This document shows, one piece after another, positions 32,531-40,888 of a stretch of DNA of 64,000 nt. The notes under the pieces are model-generated. The model saw only the letters and a list, made by a program, of their open reading frames with translations. It made no database searches and had not been told where the DNA came from. A program made the position numbers and the translations under genes. Each line of letters opens with the position of its first letter. Within the stretch, counting starts at the first letter, position 1. This DNA is from Sphingobacterium paludis (GTDB lineage: Bacteria > Bacteroidota > Bacteroidia > Sphingobacteriales > Sphingobacteriaceae): assembly GCF_004364125.1 (NCBI RefSeq), contig NZ_SNZV01000007.1:62001-126000 (forward strand), in the 5' to 3' direction.

Positions 32531-32944
32531 ATGAGATTTGAACACGGGGAGCACAACGAGTCTTTATGCGATCATTTGCTTACAAATACTCCTGGAAAAT
32601 TTAACGACTGGGTAGTAACAACGGCTTTCTACGCTTGCATTCATTTTGTGGAACACAAAATTTTCCCCTCCACAATCGATAGTGAAGATTTTGAAAATTT
32701 CGAAAATTATTGTGACGTTCAGCATAATAAGGTCAAAAATCCTTTATCAAAACACGCGTTGAAAGCTGAACTAGTAAAAAAACGTATTCCCTCAATAAGC
32801 TCTCAATATCGTTGGCTGAAAGAGGCCTGTATGAATTCTAGATACACCAATTATTCAGTATCAGATGAAAAGGCACGAAACAGCAACCTAATAATGAAAA
32901 AAATAAAAGAGGCTTGCAGTAAAGATAGGGCTAAAGCTGCTTAG
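32531..32944 (+). CDS. HEPN-like protein (137 aa)
   Basis: Helical protein. WVVTTAFYACIHFVEHKIFP (about residues 23-42) resembles the first long helices of HEPN-type proteins (..A.YA..H..DA.L), followed by a QHNKVKNPLSKH segment and YRWLKEACMNSRYTNY, which matches the Y..L...SRY..Y end of that group. A possible R/N-x-x-x-x-H catalytic pair of HEPN RNases is not clear: N75-x-x-x-x-x-x-H around VKNPLSKH is the nearest. A toxin-antitoxin or defence pair with the gene before is plausible. Confidence 0.5.
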   Translation: MRFEHGEHNESLCDHLLTNTPGKFNDWVVTTAFYACIHFVEHKIFPSTIDSEDFENFENYCDVQHNKVKNPLSKHALKAELVKKRIPSISSQYRWLKEACMNSRYTNYSVSDEKARNSNLIMKKIKEACSKDRAKAA

Positions 32945-33040
32945 GCTAATAAACACCATTGTATTACAAAAAAGTCGAGATTATATATCATAATTCTTTT
33001 CTGTAATACATCCACGGAATGACTATTTAATTTAAATAAT

Positions 33041-33679
33041 TCACATCTTTTTCCCTCTACCAAAAAGCCACCAAGCTAACCCAATCACTACCAGCAATAT
33101 AGCAATCGCCCCGCCTATCCAATTCCACAGGATCCCTGTGCCGCTTGGCTGCGAATTGCTCACCGAAGTGGATGACTTCTCACTACGCCTGTGCTCGCTC
33201 GTCACAGCAACCTGCTTTTCCTGCTTTTGCTGTTGATTTCCCTCTTTGTTAGTTGTCTGATCCTTATTTTCGGTAATCTTCTCTTTTTCCGTTTTGGAGG
33301 TCGTCTCCCCTGGCTGATAAAATTGGACGCGCAAAGTACCTTTCAATGTATCTACAATCATGTTGACCAGCAATCCTGCGCTATCCTTAATAAAGTTATC
33401 ACCATGCTTTAAATCTTTTTGGTTTACTGTAGCATCGAGTTTGGTTGCTGGTTTGGTTGTAATGGTAGTCGTCTCGCGCTCGGTTAAGATAGTTCCTTTA
33501 TTAACCGTTTGTATCTTGACTTCTACGGAAGAAGTCGAAGTGGACAATGCTACGCTATCTCGTTTAACCACTTCTTTCAGTTCGTGCGATTGCTTTTGCT
33601 TATTCTTTCGCAGCACTCCACAGGAAGCAAAGGTCATTACTATAACGACAAGTGCCAATAATTTACTTACATTTTTCAT
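33041..33679 (-). CDS. Lipoprotein with C-terminal membrane helix, phage spanin/lysis-like (212 aa)
   Basis: MKNVSKLLALVVIVMTFASC is an SPII signal (lipobox FASC). A long K/E/Q/T-rich, partly coiled-coil stretch (about 55-180) leads to a C-terminal TM helix GTGILWNWIGGAIAILLVVIGLAWWL. A lipidated N-terminus and a TM C-terminus would span the periplasm in the way unimolecular spanins do. The next genes upstream are small and phage-like, so a prophage lysis remnant fits. Role inferred from architecture only. Confidence 0.6.
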   Translation of the reverse strand: MKNVSKLLALVVIVMTFASCGVLRKNKQKQSHELKEVVKRDSVALSTSTSSVEVKIQTVNKGTILTERETTTITTKPATKLDATVNQKDLKHGDNFIKDSAGLLVNMIVDTLKGTLRVQFYQPGETTSKTEKEKITENKDQTTNKEGNQQQKQEKQVAVTSEHRRSEKSSTSVSNSQPSGTGILWNWIGGAIAILLVVIGLAWWLFGRGKKM

Positions 33680-33853
33680 CGATCACCGTATTAATGTGCT
33701 CTAAACTAAAAACCAAGCTGTCAGCGTTTTTACTCAAATCGTCTTGAGGGTTGCCGACATCAATGTCGGCAACTTCCGGTAGCGCTCGCTGTTATACGAC
33801 GATGTTGCCACACCGAGTGACAACACCGATATCAATATCAATCTTCTTTTCAT
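33663..33853 (-). pseudogene. Frameshifted small exported protein in the lysis-like cluster
   Basis: ATG 33853 gives a signal-like MKRRLILISVLSLGVATSSY, then stops at 33734. One base out, LPEVADIDVGNPQDDLSKNA, then DSLVFSLEHINTVIDEKCK reads to TAA 33663-33665 and overlaps the next start. Joined by one indel near 33795 they make one 60-residue exported protein. ATGA overlap with the upstream gene supports a single operon. Confidence 0.4.
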
Positions 33854-34161
33854 GGCAACTTATCGTTGATGTTTTTAAACGTTGAATCAGCCTTTTGCTT
33901 TATCGTATCTACTTTCTCGGCAATAGGCTGAATTTGGTTCGTAATTTCTGCTTTGTTCTGTAGTCGAACTTTTCCAATTATACGATCGTAGAGCACGTCC
34001 TTGTCTTTTAGCCTGTCATCTTGGATTTGAAAAACCATTCTTGCAAGCCATATGATCCCCCCAAGCATAATTGCCATTATACCCGTTACCAGTCCAGTTC
34101 TCAATTTACCTGTGAAGCCGAGCATCTTCAGCTCTTTTTCTTGCTTACTTTCTTCTGGCAT
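33850..34161 (-). CDS. Phage-type small membrane protein with coiled coil (103 aa)
   Basis: 103 residues: a basic N-terminus, one TM helix (LVTGIMAIMLGGIIWLARMVF, about 24-44) and a charged helical tail (RLKDKDVLYDRIIGKV..., QPIAEKVDTIKQKADSTFKN). The layout resembles holin-associated or haemolysin XhlA-like proteins of prophages. It heads the three-gene lysis-like unit with an ATGA overlap. Confidence 0.55.
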   Translation of the reverse strand: MPEESKQEKELKMLGFTGKLRTGLVTGIMAIMLGGIIWLARMVFQIQDDRLKDKDVLYDRIIGKVRLQNKAEITNQIQPIAEKVDTIKQKADSTFKNINDKLP

Positions 34162-34399
34162 TGTTTCTCTTTATTGAAATATTAACCGGTGTTATACTGA
34201 TAAACGATTATGAAGAAGGCAACGCAAAAAGCCAATGTTAGGACGATATGTATTATAGGAGCTTAACATGCACGCATGACTGTTGCATAAAATTCCTGGC
34301 ATTGTTTTAGGTAAGTAATTGCGCCATCACCAACATAAACGACATTATTAACGGCATTATTATTGGTAAGTACCCATCAATAAACAAATTATAAGACGT

Positions 34400-35008
34400 A
34401 TGAATATATTGAGTAAATTATCTATAGTTATTTTTTGTCTATTATCGGTAGCTGCCTGCAGTAAGGGTGATGAGGAAAGTAGTACGGGCGGTTCGAGAAT
34501 TAAAAACTTTGGGAATAAAGAACAGGTTGTTGCGGCAGTTGGTACGTTCGTACAGGGCTACACAGAAGGGGGAATAAATAATACTATTTTCTACATGGGC
34601 GAAGACTACCCAACTGATATTGCCGGTACGTATTATAATATCCCATTTAACCGTGAGGCAGCAGGTTACCGGTATTCTAAAGAAGTAATGGGCCGTACCA
34701 CCTCAACGTACGAAAGCTATGAATATGTCACTTCTGAAACCGCTTTTAAAGGATATATAGAGGTTTTGGATAATAGACTCAGTAACGATGCCTATAGCAA
34801 TGTGCGAATAGCAAAATCTCCTCATAATAATGATCGATCGCAGACATTCATTGCGCATATCGATTTAAAAGAAAGATACGATAAGGCGCAAATCCTGATG
34901 TTGCATACGATACGAAGCGGTTTTGAAGGTGATCCGAACAATGCGCTTCCGGCGGTCGATGATAACACAGCAGTAACGCACCTACTCGCACAGTTAGAGG
35001 CACTTTGA
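34400..35008 (+). CDS. Lipoprotein (202 aa)
   Basis: MNILSKLSIVIFCLLSVAAC is an SPII signal, followed by SKGDEESSTGG, a typical surface-exposure-type linker of Bacteroidota lipoproteins. The mature domain (GYTEGGINNTIFYMGEDYPT..., ETAFKGYIEVLDNRLSNDA) is alpha/beta with no family I recognise. It stands alone with about 230 bp upstream. Confidence 0.65.
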   Translation: MNILSKLSIVIFCLLSVAACSKGDEESSTGGSRIKNFGNKEQVVAAVGTFVQGYTEGGINNTIFYMGEDYPTDIAGTYYNIPFNREAAGYRYSKEVMGRTTSTYESYEYVTSETAFKGYIEVLDNRLSNDAYSNVRIAKSPHNNDRSQTFIAHIDLKERYDKAQILMLHTIRSGFEGDPNNALPAVDDNTAVTHLLAQLEAL

Positions 35009-35562
35009 TTGAGGACACTGGACGAAAGATGATGTACACGTCATTGTTCCTAACGACGGAGCTAAACAAATGCCAAAAGGTCTCGAGCAAACATGGAGAA
35101 AGGAGATCGGGATATAGGACCACGCTTTTACATAGAGCAGTTTGTGTAAAATAAAGATATAATGAAAGCGGTAAAGGTATTGATCAAAAAATGACGACAG
35201 TTATCATGCGCATACAACAACCCTACCTACCATCAATAGGTATGGTTGAAACGGTCGGCATACCTAGTGGGAGTTACGGCTATGGTTGATTCTATCGATC
35301 AATGCAAGAGCGAACGTAACGAGTGCGGCTAATACAATTATATATTCAGGGAGCTTCTCCATATAATCAAGATTAAGTGACTATGCTTTTGTGCAATTTA
35401 CATACCAAAATATTACGGCCATACGCCCATTGTATGGACACCCTATTTTAAGACAAACCATTTGAATATAGAGTAGATACATAAATTGCATTTTACGGTA
35501 ATCCGTAAAATTTGTAAAAGTTTGATTCATACCTTTCACTCACGGAAGAAGCGTTATTAAGA
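35009..35562. other. 550-bp gap, one possible small membrane peptide
   Basis: Besides the 32-aa frame at 35264-35362 (minus), I see no supported gene. CAGTTTGTGTAAAATAAAG near 35133 resembles the CGTTTGTG..TAAAATA motif of the dispersed elements at 29.8 and 38.8 kb and may be a worn copy. Confidence 0.3.
35264..35362 (-). CDS. Possible 32-residue single-helix membrane peptide
   Basis: ATG 35362: MEKLPEYIIVLAALVTFALA, then LIDRINHSRNSH. One TM helix with a short basic tail, like many small membrane or toxin peptides. No promoter or terminator stands out, so it may be a chance frame. Confidence 0.3.
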   Translation of the reverse strand: MEKLPEYIIVLAALVTFALALIDRINHSRNSH

Positions 35563-36195
35563 ATGACTCAAGCTCCCCCCCTGAGAATCTATAAGATAAG
35601 CAATAAAATTACCCACCCTTGTATGAAGAGCATGGTAGATGATTTAATACAAAAAGATATATCATTTGCTGCAAATAAGAGTCTGCAATCAATTTTTGGC
35701 ATTGACGGAAGTTATGATCTTGTTTTCGATCAGTCTACTACATTATCGAATTCGACCCATGGAACAGCTGCTACTACCGGAGGATATTGGGATAATGATC
35801 AAATAGTGGATCTAACAGTAGAAATAAAATTAAATTTAAACACTTTAGCGGGATCCAGCCGGGAATATATAGCTTTGGTTATTATAGACGAGGCTACACA
35901 TGCATTTCTTTATTCTCAGGGATTTGTTAAAAATTCCACTATATTTCACCATGAGCACATGTGGGTAAATTATACCGATCTTATTTCAGATTATTTAACG
36001 ACGAACTATAATACACCTGCTGCAGACGCTTATGCAATGGCAACAGAAGGTTTGCGAGAGACTTTTGGCTCTCGACTTTGCGAAGGTATTTATCAAGCAG
36101 TTACGAACCGTAAAAATGATCCGAGTAAAGACAGAGCAGAATTGGCAGCTAAATATAGAAAAGGCAATAAGGTGACATCTTGCAGTACTCCATAA
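35563..36195 (+). CDS. Orphan zincin-like module with altered HExxH (210 aa)
   Basis: No signal peptide. SREYIALVIIDEATHAFLYS (about 104-123) occupies the place of the HExxH helix of a zincin; the first His is Asp, giving D-E-A-T-H. Downstream H residues (FHHEHMWVNY) match the H-H-x-x-M-A-x-x-Y/F region of related modules. It is related in layout to the gene at 36749, which keeps HEAIH. Such modules usually form the C-terminus of large secreted proteins; here they stand alone, paired with a lipoprotein gene 8 bp downstream. Confidence 0.6.
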   Translation: MTQAPPLRIYKISNKITHPCMKSMVDDLIQKDISFAANKSLQSIFGIDGSYDLVFDQSTTLSNSTHGTAATTGGYWDNDQIVDLTVEIKLNLNTLAGSSREYIALVIIDEATHAFLYSQGFVKNSTIFHHEHMWVNYTDLISDYLTTNYNTPAADAYAMATEGLRETFGSRLCEGIYQAVTNRKNDPSKDRAELAAKYRKGNKVTSCSTP

Positions 36196-36203
36196 ATTAA
36201 GTT

Positions 36204-36620
36204 ATGAAAAAAATACATATTTCAGTAACAGTAGTAATGTTATTGGCTTCTTGTTCTGTGAACCACAATAAACAAAAAAAAGTTGAAGGCGGATATTCTA
36301 CAGACTATAGCAAGCAACGTTCAGTACCTAAAGACAGTGTAGAAGTTGAAATTCATATATTCAATGCGGAGGATAACAGTGCTGTGAATTTAGACGGGTC
36401 TCAATTTTCATTGAATGAACACGCAAACAAAGTAATCGATGAGAATAAATGTGTAGCAACCTTTGCTGTTAGAGAAGTCCCTTCAATAATATTCTTGCGC
36501 GTACGTCGACCAGAAGATAAATGGCCTATGTACTTTAAAATAGAAAAAGCGAAGCTCAAGAAAAATAATAAAGTTTTCTTTAAAGGGTATTTGGAGAATA
36601 ATACGGGTGCTATCTTATAA
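36204..36620 (+). CDS. Small lipoprotein (138 aa), partner of the zincin-like gene
   Basis: MKKIHISVTVVMLLASC gives a lipobox (LLASC) and a mature protein of about 121 residues with beta-rich sequence (VEVEIHIFNAEDNSAVNLDG, CVATFAVREVPSIIFLRVRR), like a small Ig/transthyretin-type domain. It follows the zincin-like module by 8 bp. Immunity or anchoring partner is possible but not shown. Confidence 0.65.
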   Translation: MKKIHISVTVVMLLASCSVNHNKQKKVEGGYSTDYSKQRSVPKDSVEVEIHIFNAEDNSAVNLDGSQFSLNEHANKVIDENKCVATFAVREVPSIIFLRVRRPEDKWPMYFKIEKAKLKKNNKVFFKGYLENNTGAIL

Positions 36621-36748
36621 TTTTAAAATCAACATAAACGGCTGAAAAGAACTAATGATAAAAACACATACTCACTAACTTATATAACACTAATCACAGA
36701 TATCCACTACGTTGAAGACTCTATTAGGAAACTCTGTTGCTGCAATAA

Positions 36749-37315
36749 TTGCGAAATTTTCATGTCAAAATACCAAATTACAAGCCTTCATTTGAAATGA
36801 TACATAATAGCGATCCAATGATTTCAGGTTATGGTACAACGGCTGCCGGTGATCCGGTAATCTACTTGAATAGCAACGAACCGACTATCGCTCACGTACC
36901 TGACATAGCTATTGTAGCGACTATGCTGCACGAAGCGATTCACGCATACTTACTCGTGTATGATAAAAATGATCCGTCCGCAGCGAAATTGAAATATCCC
37001 GAATTATTTACTAACTATCAAAAAAATGAGCGTAACTTTAATAAAACTCATCATACTATTATGGCGAGAGATTTTATATCAGATTTAGCAAAGGCTTTAA
37101 AAAGCTTTGGAGAGGCTAATAAATACGATATAGATAAGCAGGTCTACGACGATTTAGCATGGAAAGGGTTAACGAATGGCGATGCAGAAGGTTTCAACTC
37201 GTTGAGTGAAACGGATAAATACCGAATTAATAGAAGAATACTTGCTGAGCAATACGGCATTCCAAAAGATGAAATAAACATAGAACAAGTTGGAAAAGCT
37301 TTAGGTTGCAAGTAA
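36749..37315 (+). CDS. Orphan zincin-like metallopeptidase module (HEAIH)
   Basis: 188 residues read from TTG 36749. IVATMLHEAIHAYLLVYD (about 57-74) holds an intact HExxH, and NKTHHTIMARDFISDLAKAL supplies the usual third-ligand region. It has no signal peptide, and upstream frames show worn homologous-looking sequence with frame changes near 36720, so this is probably the surviving C-terminal domain of a once longer protein. Zinc protease activity is plausible. A lipoprotein gene follows at 37441, repeating the arrangement of the previous pair. Confidence 0.6.
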   Translation: MRNFHVKIPNYKPSFEMIHNSDPMISGYGTTAAGDPVIYLNSNEPTIAHVPDIAIVATMLHEAIHAYLLVYDKNDPSAAKLKYPELFTNYQKNERNFNKTHHTIMARDFISDLAKALKSFGEANKYDIDKQVYDDLAWKGLTNGDAEGFNSLSETDKYRINRRILAEQYGIPKDEINIEQVGKALGCK

Positions 37316-37440
37316 TTTCTTAATTGATGTTATGTTAAATTTACAAACATCAGAGTTTATAAAAGGATATATAAGGAGCTTAAATCCATTGTGAATCGTA
37401 TAGAGAGAAAAAATTATCAGAAGAATAATAGCGGAACGAT

Positions 37441-37977
37441 ATGAAAATTCAGACACAACTAACATCAGACTACATAGTAAAAAACTGGAGTGCTAAAATA
37501 ATAATACTGGCATTTGCACTCGTTTCATGTCGATCTAACAAATACTCAAATGATTTGCCAAGTATTGATCAATATAATGGAAGTAGCTATACACAAAAGG
37601 GATTTGATCACGCAGAAACTGGCGATTCAGCCATTGTATCCGGTCGAATTAGATATTTTGGCAGCGAGAAACCCATTTCCGAAGCTCGAATTGTCTTCAT
37701 AAATATTCGAAAGGATACGGTGATCAGCGTTAAAACTGATAAAAACGGGAAATTTAAGGGAGGCCTGTCATTTCTAGGTTTCAGCGGAAAGGCAGTTGTC
37801 GCCCGTCGAGATATTTTCTTTGAGATTCCTAATATTACAATTTATCCAATTTATAAAAATTATTCGATTGACATTAAAATCCCTAGACCTCTGGAGATAA
37901 TTAGTCCGGATAAATATTCAAAGAAAGATATGAAAGAATTATCAAAGTATTTTAAAGAACAGAAAAAAGCTAAATAA
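37441..37977 (+). CDS. Lipoprotein with carboxypeptidase-regulatory-like domain (178 aa)
   Basis: An unusual N-terminus: about 18 polar residues, then SAKIIILAFALVSC as the lipobox. The mature part, SAIVSGRIRYFGSEKPISEA, then INIRKDTVISVKTDKNGKFK, matches CarboxypepD_reg-like beta-sandwich repeats (G.V......PL..A.V.......T.TD..G.F). The true start may be a later codon. Partner of the zincin module upstream by position. Confidence 0.65.
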   Translation: MKIQTQLTSDYIVKNWSAKIIILAFALVSCRSNKYSNDLPSIDQYNGSSYTQKGFDHAETGDSAIVSGRIRYFGSEKPISEARIVFINIRKDTVISVKTDKNGKFKGGLSFLGFSGKAVVARRDIFFEIPNITIYPIYKNYSIDIKIPRPLEIISPDKYSKKDMKELSKYFKEQKKAK

Positions 37978-38009
37978 AAGACTTAAAAAACTGAAGGTTA
38001 GATACGATA

Positions 38010-38184
38010 AAATCCCACCTAACACGTGGGATTTTTTGTTATACCTTCGCGCTTGACAGTACCCGAGCTTAAAGCATTCTTTTAAGGCAAGACCTTCACC
38101 CCTCCAATCCAGATCAGCCCTGACCAAATAGTAGAAGATCCAGTGCAATTTCTACATACACAATTTATAATGGTTGATCAATGG
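38010..38184 (+). repeat. 175-bp terminator-plus-gene-start module, copy 2
   Basis: Gap-free copy of 31404-31578. The terminator AAATCCCAC/GTGGGATTT (38010-38034) is followed by TTT and serves the lipoprotein gene upstream. The coding part is broken; see the pseudogene at 38053. Confidence 0.7.
38053..38184 (+). pseudogene. Broken DUF6965-like gene copy
   Basis: TTG ACA GTA CCC GAG CTT AAA GCA TTC TTT TAA: the stop at 38083-38085 replaces the GAA of copy 1. Homology continues in frame to QFIMVDQW and ends at 38184, where unrelated sequence begins. The start codon is also changed (TTG for ATG). Confidence 0.65.
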
Positions 38185-38656
38185 TTTTTGGAAAGAAAAG
38201 TCTCCCAAGAAACTTCTTATAGATAATCTTGCACAAGATTATCAAAAACAGTTTCCAAATTTGTTATCCAATACCATCTCTAAGGTAAGGGCGAGATATC
38301 CCAAGCTAGACATATGTAGATATACATATTTTATTTCAGAAGATCGTTGTTTCACATTTGAGATTCATTTACCAGATTCGGTAACGGTCATATTCGCCAT
38401 TAGCATCTTTGCGTATTTTCTGGCTTGGAGAAATGATGTTTATCAAAGTGGTTTTGAAAAATATATTTCAAAAGGAGATTCCCCTGTATTGGATAGTATA
38501 TTTAACGAAGTAATAAATCCGGAAGTAAACAACATGCTGGAATGGGCATCGAAGGAATTTCTTGCTCAAGAAATTGATAAATTTAATCTTGAAAGAATCC
38601 TAGGGATCGGCGACTCTCCCATATATGTAGCAAATCTTTTAAGTAGATTTCATTAG
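38174..38656 (+). CDS. Hypothetical protein fused to a repeat end (160 aa)
   Basis: ATG 38174 lies inside the repeat copy, so the first four residues come from it and the rest from a different gene whose own start was probably lost. The body, YPKLDICRYTYFISEDRCFT, VTVIFAISIFAYFLAWRNDV and a helical end, resembles a small alpha/beta immunity-type protein, but I do not recognise the family. Likely a truncated but still open gene. Confidence 0.45.
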   Translation: MINGFWKEKSPKKLLIDNLAQDYQKQFPNLLSNTISKVRARYPKLDICRYTYFISEDRCFTFEIHLPDSVTVIFAISIFAYFLAWRNDVYQSGFEKYISKGDSPVLDSIFNEVINPEVNNMLEWASKEFLAQEIDKFNLERILGIGDSPIYVANLLSRFH

Positions 38657-39226
38657 GTAAATAAAATAATTTTTTGCCTTCATAAATGATCAATATTGGA
38701 ATGACCTAAAGAGTCATACGCTATCGCAATACTACCCCCAACGTAATCAGCAATTCCCTGTACATCAACCGGAAACCATATTTATTTTAGCGTGTTAGGT
38801 CCGAAACGAAATTAAAGTTGGAATTACAAGCGGTTGCACATTTTGAGCAAACGTTTGCGTTTAAAATAAGTGACGAATTATTGAAACAAATCTGTTACTT
38901 TACATCATCTTTAAATAGTAGGTCACTCCCTCCCCGGGAATACCGCCCCCCTTCCAGTAAATGCGAAGGGGGTTCTTAAATGAATAATTTTGGTTGATCG
39001 TTTACATAGGCTTAGGGTCGTCGGATTCGACATTTTTTTACTAAATAAACATTATTGCATGGAGTAAATTCAAAATGTTATGAAAAATAATGAACATTCT
39101 CAATTACCACCGACTCCCTTACCATAAAAGTAAGGTATGGTGAGGTGGCTACTGCAACGACATTCCTAAAATATCGCCTAACAAATGGGATTTTTAGCGA
39201 TACCTTTACGCGTCACAATCCCCGAG
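38657..39226. other. 570-bp gap holding repeat copies
   Basis: It contains the dispersed element at 38830-38991 and the third module stub from 39168. Between them are short A/T-rich stretches with ACTCCCTTACC/GGTAAGG-like complementarity near 39110-39140. No gene seen. Confidence 0.5.
38830..38991. repeat. Dispersed ~150-bp element, copy 2
   Basis: Aligns with 29804-29950: AACGTTTGCGTTTAAAATA, TTGAAACAAATCTGTTACTT, a C-rich block and hairpin CCCCCTTC/GAAGGGGG (38947-38972), then AATAATTTT. No lipoprotein gene follows this copy, which suggests its cargo was lost. Confidence 0.6.
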
Positions 39227-39240
39227 CTAAAATCGTTCTT
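39168..39240 (+). repeat. 175-bp module, truncated third copy
   Basis: CGCCTAACAAATGGGATTTT keeps the right half of the terminator, then TACCTTTACGCGTCACAATC, CCCGAGCTAAAATCGTTCTTTA corresponds to the gene start (VTIPELKSFF). It breaks off where the minus-strand gene begins, and that gene's stop codon (39227-39229) lies inside it. Confidence 0.55.
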
Positions 39241-39640
39241 TATCCTCTTTCTTCGCATCATTTTGCCATACAGCGGCCAACTCTTCATCTGTCCAATACA
39301 AAAGTTCTTCAAGCAGCAAAACATTATCATGTTGAGTATCCAGCCGGTTCAGCCGATTCCATAAATGTCCAAAGCTTCGGTGCGGCACAGCGTCCATTAG
39401 TATAGTATATCCTTGAGAAATCCATTTAAATACCTGCTCCCTCGTCAATCCCTGCATAACCATTTCGTACCAGGCGAGACTTTCAGCAATCAATTGCGGA
39501 TAATCCTTTAACGATCCTTTGATCAAGGATCTCCCCTCTTCTATAGCACCCGTGGAGCGTGCTACCACCACAGCTTGTGTCCTGATATGCTCTAAAATAG
39601 CGATGTTCATACCTTTTTCCCGTTTCTCGATAAATAACAT
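39227..39640 (-). CDS. Hypothetical protein (127-137 aa)
   Basis: Helical, soluble protein: MNIAILEHIRTQAVVVARST (start at 39610; another ATG 30 bp earlier), SLAWYEMVMQGLTREQVFKW, LLLEELLYWTDEELAAVWQN. Its last residues come from the repeat stub, so the original C-terminus may be lost. Family unknown. Confidence 0.55.
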   Translation of the reverse strand: MLFIEKREKGMNIAILEHIRTQAVVVARSTGAIEEGRSLIKGSLKDYPQLIAESLAWYEMVMQGLTREQVFKWISQGYTILMDAVPHRSFGHLWNRLNRLDTQHDNVLLLEELLYWTDEELAAVWQNDAKKEDKERF

Positions 39641-39693
39641 TTTTAATAATCAAATATAATATTAATTACTAATATTTTTAGTAAAATTGCATT

Positions 39694-40158
39694 ATGATTC
39701 CGCTCGAAGTCCATCTAAAAGAAAAAGTGCTGCACATTGCATATACGACAAAAGACAAACCTTTTGGCGGTAAGGAAATTACATTGTTGGGAAAGAATGG
39801 CGTGTCTATCTATATTTTTCGAAAGGAAATGGGTTTTTGGAAACTAACCTACGGCGAATTGTCCGAAGACCTACGTGAAGCATGTATTGATGCGATTATA
39901 CTCCGCTTTGACCAAGCCGTGGCAGAAATATGCTATCACGAGGGCATGAGGCTGGTTGTCGAGATAAGACCTAAGCCTAAACGATTATGGCATGTATTTA
40001 TCAATGACGCGTATGCTGCTAGCATCAGGCATGATGGCAGAAACTGGGAATTTCATTTTGATGAGCAATCCTTCCTCGATAATAACCGAATGACTAAATA
40101 TGTCGGCATGATAGCAATGGGTAAAATTAGGTGGATCGATCGGGACGGACGTGGGTAG
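39694..40158 (+). CDS. Hypothetical protein (154 aa)
   Basis: 154 residues with alternating strands: VLHIAYTTKDKPFGGKEITL, GVSIYIFRKEMGFWKLTYGE, then a helix and IRPKPKRLWHVFINDAYAAS. No signal or membrane segment. It is divergent from the previous gene with 53 bp between starts, perhaps sharing a control region. Not recognised. Confidence 0.55.
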   Translation: MIPLEVHLKEKVLHIAYTTKDKPFGGKEITLLGKNGVSIYIFRKEMGFWKLTYGELSEDLREACIDAIILRFDQAVAEICYHEGMRLVVEIRPKPKRLWHVFINDAYAASIRHDGRNWEFHFDEQSFLDNNRMTKYVGMIAMGKIRWIDRDGRG

Positions 40159-40888
40159 ATGCGTTTTTAGTAGCCTACACGCATTTTATGTAGCAACATC
40201 GATGTGCCATATAAGGACACTTCAACTGCCGAAAACAGATAAACTATTAAAAGCGATCAAAAGATAGTATGATGGGCATAGATTGGCAAGGAAATTGTAA
40301 ATTCTATACCCAGAAGCCCTTCCCAGGGGCACTATTTCATAAGCAGGCTCTCCATGGTGACATGGAGGGTCATTGAAAATTATTCAATGGCGCACGACTC
40401 AAGCCCAACGGCACTCCACTTTTTTATCGAACAACGATATATTTCAAGAAAATATTCAAATGTATTTGCTTGAATAAAAATTAAGACTTAACTTCAAAAC
40501 ATAATACCGCATTTGCTATGAAATAGGAATATAATACCTAAAATTCCAAAAATGAATGTTGAAAAACTGCTTATGAAAATGTTCTGGGAGAACGATTAGT
40601 TGATGATCCCTTCGTCACCCGGCGGGGGGATTATTTTATCTTTGTTTATATCAACCTCAATCCAAAACTTCGTAGTTGGTAAAAAAACCAACAGACGGCA
40701 GTTTACAAATAAAATCTAGAAATAGTTACATGGCAAATAAATCGCTCCAATGCTGAGCGCATTCCGTCATCCGGAAAGCAATTGACCTGTGTAATAAAAA
40801 AATCCCAGAACATTCATCTAAGCATACAGCACGCTATTGTCGCATATTTAGTAATTTAGAATTCGAACACAGGATATAAAAAACACAT
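40159..40888. other. 730-bp gene-free gap with tandem hairpins
   Basis: No supported ORF longer than about 15 codons. Two adjacent strong stem-loops lie at 40350-40389, and a G/C-rich GATCCC...GGGGGATT stem near 40606-40632 sits just after a 15-codon frame (MNVEKLLMKMFWEND). The promoter of the Crp/Fnr gene must lie in the last 100 bp. It may hold a small RNA. Confidence 0.4.
40350..40389. ncRNA. Two tandem perfect hairpins, possible small RNA end
   Basis: CTCCATG-GTGA-CATGGAG (40350-40367) and CATTGAA-AATTA-TTCAATG (40371-40389), each with 7 perfect bp, three bases apart. No T-run follows. They may be part of a structured RNA or a protein-binding site. Confidence 0.3.
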
